Shown here: positions 57,417-64,000 of the stretch, one piece after another
Position numbering within the stretch: position 1 is the stretch's first letter
How the letters are laid out: the number at the start of each line of letters is the position of its first letter
Assembly (NCBI RefSeq): GCF_932526225.1
Contig: NC_064042.1
Coordinates: forward strand, 14,459,040-14,523,039
DNA from: Nematostella vectensis
Taxonomy: Eukaryota; Cnidaria; Anthozoa; Actiniaria; Edwardsiidae
Direction of reading: 5' to 3'
DNA: 64,000 nt
Translations under genes and position numbers: made by a program
Notes under the pieces: model-generated
Database searches by the model: none
Seen by the model: the letters and a program-made list of their open reading frames with translations, nothing else
Told to the model about the DNA's origin: nothing

Positions 57417-59640
57417 ATTGGTTAACTCGCCACCAACATTGTTTAACTCGCCACCACCATTGGTTAACTCGCCTTAACCATGGTTAACTCGCCACCACCA
57501 TTGGTTAACTCGCCAAAACCATGGTTAACTCGCCACCACCATTGGTTAACCCGCCACAATCATGGTTAACTCGCCACCACTATTGGTTAACTCGCCACAA
57601 CCATGGTTAACTCGCCACCACCATTGGTTAACTCACCACAACCATGATTAACTCGCCACCACCATTGGTTAACTCGCTAACACCATTGGTTAACTCGCCA
57701 CCACCATTGATTAACTTGCCACAACCATTGGTTAACTCGCCACCACCATTGGTTAGCTCGCCACCACCAATAATTAACTCGCCACCACCATTGGTTAACT
57801 CGCCACCACCTTGGTTAACTCGTTAATACCATTGGCTAATTCGCCACCACCATTGGTTGACTCGCAAACATCATTGGTTACTCGTTAACACCGTTAGTTA
57901 ACTCGGTGCCACAATTGGTTAACTCGCTTCCACCATTAGTTAACTCGCCACCACCTTGGTTAACTCGCTGCCAGCATAGGTTAACTCGCCACCACTAATA
58001 ATGAACTCGCCACCACCATTGGTTAACTCGCTACCACCATTGGTTAACTCGCCACCACCATTGGTTAACTCGCTAACACCATTGGTTAACTCGCCACCAC
58101 CATTGATTAACTCGCTAACATCATTGGTTACTCGCTAACACCGTTGGTTAACTCAGTGCCACAATTGGTTAACTCGCTTCCACCATTGGTTAACTCGCCA
58201 TCACCTTGGTTAACTAGCTGCCACCATCGGTTAACTCGCAACCACTAATAATGAACTCGCCACCACCATTGGTTAACTCGCCACCACCAATAATTAACTC
58301 GCCACCACCATTGGTTAACTCGCTACCACCTTGGTTAACTCGTTAATACCATTGGTTAACTCGCCACCACCATTGGTTGACTCGCAAACATCATTGGTTA
58401 CTCGTTAACACCGTTAGTTAACTCGACACCGCCATTGGTTAACTCGCCACCATCATTGATTAACTCGCTAACACCATTGATTACTCGTTAACACCGTTGA
58501 TTAACTCGCTGCCACAATTGGTTAACTCGCCACCAACTTGGTTAACTCGCTGTCACCATCGGTTAACTCGTCACCACTAATAATGAACTCGCCACCACCA
58601 TTGGTTTACTCGCCACCACTTTGGTTAACTCGCCACCACCGTTGGTTAACTCGCTGTCACAATTGGTTAACTCGCCACTAACTTGGTTAACTCGCTGCCA
58701 CCATCGGTTAACTCGTCACCACTAATAATAAACTCGCCACCACCATTGGTTAACTCGCCACCACCTTGGTTAACTCGCCACCACCATTGGTTAACTCGCC
58801 ACCACCATTGGTTAACTCGCCACCACCATTGGTTAACTCGCTAACAACATTGGTTAACTCGCCACCACTAATAATTAACTCGCCACCACCATTAGTTAAC
58901 TCGCCACCGCCTTGGTTAACTCGTTAATGCCATTGGTTAACTCGCGACCACCATTGGTTCACTCGCTAACATAATTTGTTTACTTGCCACCACCATTGGT
59001 TAACTCGCTAACACCGTTGGTTAACTCGCTAACACCGTTGGTTAACTCACCACAGCCATTGGTTAACTCGCTTTAACCATTGGTAAACTCGCCACCACCT
59101 TGGTTAACTCGCTGCCACCATCGGTTAACTCGCCACCACTAATAATGAACTCGCCACCACCATTGGTTAACTCGCCACCACCAATAATTAACTCGCCATT
59201 ACCATTGGTTAACCCGCCACCACCTTGGTTAACTCGTTAATAACATTGGTTAACTCGAAACCACCATTTGTTAACTCGCTAACACCATTGGTTAACTTGC
59301 TACCACCATTGGTTAACTCGCTACCACCATTTGTTAACTCGCAACCACCATTGGTTAACCCCCCACCACCATCGGTTAACTCGCCACCACCATTGGTTAA
59401 CTCGCCACCACCAATAATTAACTCGCCACCACCATTGGTTAACTCGCCACCACCTTGGTTAACTCGTTAATACCATTGGTTAATTCGCCACCACCAATAA
59501 TTAACTCGCCACCACCATTGGTTAACTCGCTACCACAATTGATTAACTCGCTGCCACCTTTAACTAACTCGCCACCACCATTGGTTAACTCGCCACCACC
59601 ATTGGTCAACTCGCTAACACCATTGGATAATATTCGCCAC
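57417..59640. repeat. 21-bp minisatellite
   Basis: More than 100 copies of a 21-bp unit with core TTGGTTAACTCGCCACCACC, including the GTTAAC (HpaI) word. Longer period blocks recur (for example AATAATGAACTCGCCACCAC at about 57987, 58245, 58580 and 59144), showing higher-order duplication. Confidence 0.95.
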
Positions 59641-59694
59641 TTAAGTGGCTGCACTTACACAAAGCCATTCAGTTCTTCTAGTTCTCAGGGGCGG

Positions 59695-59945
59695 GTTTAG
59701 GGGAGGGGCTGTGTGTGGGGAGGGGCTGTGGTTGGTGAGGGGCTGTGGGTGGTCAGGGGCTGTGGGTGGTCAGGGGCTGTGGGTGGTCAGGGGCTCTGGG
59801 TGGGGGGAGTCGCTGTGTGTGGGGAGAGGGCTGTGGTTGGGGGGAGGGGCTGTGGGTGGGGAGGGGCTGTGGGTGGGGGGAGGGGCTGTGGGTGGGGAGG
59901 GGCTGTGGGTGGGGAGGGGCTGTGGGTGGGGAGGGGTTGTGTGGG
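59695..59945. repeat. G-rich minisatellite, about 17-bp unit
   Basis: Repeats of GGGGCTGTGGGTGGGGA and variants on the plus strand. G-runs are spaced closely enough for G-quadruplex formation (inference). Confidence 0.9.
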
Positions 59946-60339
59946 CTGCATCCCCTCCTAGGAGAGAAAAAAAGACAATCACCTTCTCGGGTGACTGACA
60001 TCGTGCTGGAGCCCATCTTGAAATATGCTGGGTGCGCCCCTGGTTTTATTGATGTTCGTATGAGCCTTTATAAATAGGACAAGCTCACATTATATGCTCC
60101 TAGAATGCATTCTACTTTTAGACGTAATTCGATGGTCATTACTGGATTTTCAAAATGATAAGATATTTCAATATTAAAGATAGAACCGGAAAAACTGTGT
60201 CACGCAATGATTTTGACAGTAAGAATGATCTGACAAGTGACTGTGTCACGCAAGACGGACTCTTAAAGGCAGCCAGTGGGGCCGAAGAATCATTGTTGCA
60301 CTTACTTATCATTTCGCTACCTTTTTACCTTTTTTACAG

Positions 60340-60699
60340 CTTTCGCAGTTGATGATAACTTCAAGCCCATAAGCAATATCAGCGCTACAACTGGCGACAC
60401 GGTCTACTTCAACTTTACCACCAAAAACACCGCACAACTTAGCGAAGCAGTATTTGGACGATACAACAGCTCTCTGAACAAAATCTCTGAGTTCTACATG
60501 TCGAGATCGTTCAGGGGTGGGAACGACTCAAACGTTCCAGCGAAAGTGGCTTCCAGACTGGAATTCATTGGCAACTTAAGTCAAGGTGAAGCGTGGTTTT
60601 AGCTGAGCAAGGTGAAGACCGAAGACTCGGGGATGTACGCAGTGAAGGCAGTCATGCCGGGATCGGGCGACCATCATTCAGTCGAGCTAACCGTGCAAT
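60340..60699 (+). pseudogene. Ig-like (V-set type) extracellular domain exon with in-frame stop
   Basis: Acceptor TTTTTTACAG before 60340 and donor GTAAGG at 60700; phase 1 on both sides, one domain of about 120 residues. It reads NISATTGDTVYFNFTT, then SRLEFIGNLSQGEAWF, TAG at 60600-60602, then LSKVKTEDSGMYAVKAV and HHSVELTVQ. The DSGMYAV stretch is the F-strand signature (D-x-G-x-Y), but the usual B- and F-strand cysteines are F and V. The stop would end the protein unless it is a sequencing error or strain variant. Confidence 0.65.
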
Positions 60700-60805
60700 G
60701 TAAGGAACATGCGCAAGAAGCGCACACGTAAAGATATACGCATGCTTTATATACATGATGGACTTGTAGCAGAGACCTGCTCTTGCATCGTAACGTACTC
60801 TATTA

Positions 60806-60955
60806 TTATCTATTTATTTATTCATCCATTCATCTATTCTTCTATTCATCTATTTATCTTTTCGTCTTTTCTTATATTCGTCTATTCGTCTATTCGTCTA
60901 TTCATCTATTCATCTATTCATCTATTCGTCTATTCGTCTATTCGTCTAATTATCT
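60806..60955. repeat. TCTATTCGTCTATTCA-type short tandem repeat
   Basis: CTATTCATCTATTCGT words, period 8 bp with variants, in the intron after the Ig-like exon. Confidence 0.88.
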
Positions 60956-62101
60956 ATTTGAAGTCTAGTTTAGTTTAAGTCTTTAATAGAGAAGACAAAC
61001 ATCTAATACACCTAGCTTTATTTATGCCTCTTTCACATAGGTGTAAAAGGGAGTTTATGTGGTAAAACTACGCAAACTACAGTTTCATATATATAATCCT
61101 ATTCTCGTGGTCACCCACGGAGGATTTATGAATAAAGCTTTTTTTTCAACATACCAGGGCCATAACAGGGGTGGGACACTGGGGGAACGTGCTCCGCACC
61201 CACCAACCACCAAATATTTTTAAAAATGCAAGGAAATGACCAGCAGGGGCCTGGCCGCCCACCACCCAGCACCCCCCCTCCCCCCATTATTTTTTCTATA
61301 ATTTCTATATCGCATATCATATAAATGCAAAGCAATGTGCTTTTAACACCCTTTCTCATGTTATGTTTATCCCATGCTAAAAAGTTTATCTTTCAAACTA
61401 CAGCGCGAGACAAGCAATTATTCAGGCAACGCATCGTTTATTGATTTAATTAGAACCTTTGCTAATTTTATTGACTTTCTTTAAATCTGTGTCTTTATTA
61501 CTTTGCATGTTATATCACCATTATATCCCGAGCTATTTTTTAGATTATGAACTAAGCTGTCAAAGAATGTTGTAAAAATACTTACAGTGATTGTAAATAT
61601 CTCAAATTAAATATTATATTTGTGTAAGTGATTGGATCCAGTATAAAGTGAACCTTTAAATACATAGTCAGACAAGCTCTATTGTAATGTACATTTATTA
61701 TCGTCAAGAGGTGACGGGTCCTCTTCTGGTAGAATATAAAGGGTTCAATTTGATCGCTGAACATTGACTACCGCTAGCTTTTATGCTATGTTACATTATG
61801 TGTATTGACCTTTATTTTGTTTTTCAAGTTCTGTAGTGATGTCCTGTGTAGTGCGTAGGGGTTTGCCTCGCCGGGATCTCGCGTCCGTTAGCCACCCGCC
61901 CCTCGTCACGTCTATAAATAAATAATTTAAAAACTAAAGAGATGGTCGTGAAAAAATGGGGCTTCCCTGGAACCGAGTTAGATTTTATGTAGCCTTTTTG
62001 ATAACAAGGTTTCCTTATTTAGCGAGTGTCCTGGAGCAGATTATCTACTGTGCCTGGAGATGTTATTTATGGTATGGTTTGACTGTGATTGCTGCTTTCA
62101 G
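60956..62101. other. Presumed intron between the Ig-like exon and the stalk exon
   Basis: AT-rich; no exon or RNA gene seen. About 61150-61290 is G/C-rich on alternating strands and resembles a degraded repeat. Confidence 0.45.
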
Positions 62102-62164
62102 ATCCAACCGATCCACCAAAAACTACTACTCCCACCACCAAATCTGGTGCCGGCGTAGTAACAG
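62102..62164 (+). CDS. Pro/Thr-rich stalk exon, probably of the Ig-like gene
   Basis: A 63-nt exon with acceptor GCTGCTTTCAG and donor GTAAAA. In phase 1 it reads PTDPPKTTTPTTKSGAGVVT, a typical stalk between an Ig domain and a transmembrane helix. A membrane exon would be expected downstream, but none was recognised before the window end. Confidence 0.55.
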
Positions 62165-62504
62165 GTAAAACCTTTTTTTCTAAATCCGTTATATTCTTAA
62201 ACAAAGACAGTTTGACAGTTGAAGTAATATTTGTTCCATTCCTCGCGCGCTAGCGTGGCCATCTTGAAAGTTTTGTGAGGTAAACCAATTCAAACCAATG
62301 AGGATGAGTGGGACGTACTATTTGTTTGACATGAGCTTCACTCGCCAATAAGCGAGGCAAAGAAATAAGAAATAAAGTGTTCATCAGAGCACGACGAAAT
62401 CCTTCTTACTCTCGCACTATAACAATGTCTTGGTGGTCACGGTAGCGCGCATCGCTCTATAAAATGCAAGTTCACTTTGCTTTCTCGGCCATGTTAGCCC
62501 CTCC

Positions 62505-62885
62505 CCCAAGTTTTCATCAACTGCGAAAGCTGCAAAAAAGGTAAAAAGGTAGCGAAATGATAAGTCAGTGCAACAATGATTCTTCGGCCCACTGAATGCC
62601 TTTAACACTCCATCTTGCGTGATACAACTAGAAATACTGAATGTTTTTGCGTAAGAGCAGCCAATTAAGTGACGAGTAAACCAATAGTATTAGCGAGTTA
62701 ACTAATGGTGTTAGCGAGTTAACTAATTGTGGTAGCAAGTTAACTAATTGTGATGGCGAGTTAACCAATGGTGTTAGCGAGTTAACAAATGGTGTTAGCG
62801 AGTTAACTAATTGTGGTGGCGAGTTAACCAGTAATGTTGGCGAGTTAACCAACTGTTGTGTTTGCGGTGCTGAGTTTGTGTTGTC
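62505..62885 (-). repeat. Inverted partial copy of the 57.2-60.36 kb locus
   Basis: On the minus strand, in order: the ACACAAACTCAGCACCGC boundary word, about nine 21-bp GTTAACTCGC units, a CACGCAAGATGG segment, the intron end with its acceptor and the first bases of the Ig-like exon (CTTTCGCAGTTGATGAAAAC). It stops within the exon. Confidence 0.85.
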
Positions 62886-64000
62886 AATTTATCGCGCGAC
62901 CGAATAAGCGATATAACGAACGCCATATTTCAAAACAAGTTTCTTGATAAATTTAGTAGTGATCATACAATTAAAGCGTGGTACATTTGAACAAGGTATC
63001 GAAATTTGGCATTAGAATTTTTAACATTGCGTACGTAACAAATCTTGGTTCCATCAAATCATTTTTTTCATTTCTCAAAAGGCTTAATTTTTTAGGGGTT
63101 CGATGAAGCTTCCAATTATAAAGCTAGAGAATTAAAAGCATTTCACTAAAAGGGAGAGAGAAAAAAGGAAAAAATGCTTTGATGATAGAAGGTAATTGAT
63201 GTGATTGATTTTTTTTATTTAATAATAATAATTTGATATAAGCTAGAGCCCACCGAATGTGCCCACGGCTCTGATTAGGGGCACAAATTGTGTTGATGAT
63301 AATATACATATCGCTCCTTTTATTAGGTCAAGGACTCATCCACGGATGCAGCAAGCTTGTTGAATATTATTGGTCAGTGCCAGTATATTAGTCAGCTCTT
63401 ATGGAGTTTTTTAATAAGAAACTTCCAGCCTGAATTTCAAAAAGATGAATAAGAAATAAAAGTCTACGAAAATGTTTAGAATGGTCTTAGCCACTGTTTA
63501 AGAAGTGCATTCAAGGGACCTTAAAAATAATATTTATCCTTACTTTTAAATTTTTGGGTGATGGGGTAGTTTATAAAAGAACCAATCGCATAAGGTGATT
63601 CGCAGTAACAGTCAGATGTACATTAATTTGCGAGCCAGTCTGTCCTTTCGAGTCCGTAGTTCCCTAATAAAAATACACGCAGTAGGCGCGAAACCCTCGC
63701 TGAGTCAGGTTTCGCTTTAGGTCGGGTGAGCACTCGGAGAGAGTTCGGAGAAAACGGCGAAAGTACAGCCATCTAACAACCCTTCGTTTTGGAGAATTCT
63801 CGCGGTTTCTGTGCTCATTTGTGCTTTCGGCACTCACGCCATTATCGCGACATTTTGGGACTTTCCGCCAAAGGAGAGATAGCTAGCAGTCTTGAAATAC
63901 GTTGGAATTTTGCACTAAGGATACTCGATGTAATTTTTACCGTTTATCGTTGCACTGAAAATAAAAACCATGTTACTACTCCGAATGAGTTTTTTTTTTT
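62886..64000. other. Non-coding end of window
   Basis: AT-rich with a GC-richer segment from about 63690 to 63860. No exon, RNA gene or repeat array could be supported. Confidence 0.45.

Noticed and set aside
57644-59700. LVNSPPP repeat proteins
   Set aside because: The 21-bp minisatellite keeps frame because 21 is divisible by 3; frames break wherever a unit changes length.
59713-60016. Gly/Trp-rich and Pro/His-rich ORFs
   Set aside because: Frames through the G-rich minisatellite on both strands.

Overview
The window is animal nuclear DNA, most likely from a cnidarian and perhaps an anthozoan. The reasons are intron-rich GT-AG genes, a HELZ2-like antiviral-type helicase/RNase gene, a C-type lectin/PAN gene, a mobile-element gene set I associate with cnidarian Polinton-type elements, and unusually dense minisatellites. 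The taxonomic call is inference; no rRNA, tRNA, organellar or prokaryotic feature was seen.

Region 1 (1-32.7 kb): one large plus-strand gene whose 5' end lies before the window. I traced 25 exons from 428 to 32668. Every splice phase agrees, and the joined frame is open for about 3,146 codons to a TAA stop. The protein has CCCH zinc fingers, a first UPF1-type SF1 helicase, an RNase II (RNB) core with the catalytic aspartates, and a second SF1 helicase. This is the layout of HELZ2. Its introns hold a 7-kb array of 25-bp units in which one exon is embedded, an antisense LINE (about 9.34-13.65 kb), a 350-bp MITE just inside a splice donor, a triplicated exon end, and several simple repeats.

Region 2 (32.7-37.5 kb): a roughly 34-bp minisatellite, then the last two exons of a minus-strand gene encoding the end of a C-type lectin domain followed by a PAN/apple-like domain.

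Region 3 (37573-47388): a 9,816-bp Polinton/Maverick-like element. It has terminal inverted repeats of about 0.6 kb and an exact 6-bp target duplication, ACTATT. It carries a small Cys-rich protein, a family B DNA polymerase running into an SF1 helicase and then an HNH-like domain, a retroviral-type integrase on the other strand, two tandem copies of a hydrophobic small-protein gene, and four further genes, some probably virion-type. The larger genes carry frameshifts or stops, so the copy looks dead. This is the most notable feature of the window.

Region 4 (47.4-64 kb): gene-poor and repeat-rich. It holds a 911-bp MITE with a 6-bp target duplication, a pair of inverted 0.75-kb repeats around a clean 20-bp minisatellite, an ACAAAC microsatellite, a 21-bp minisatellite and a G-rich minisatellite. 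It ends with an Ig-like exon containing an in-frame stop, a Pro/Thr stalk exon, and an inverted partial copy of the same locus.
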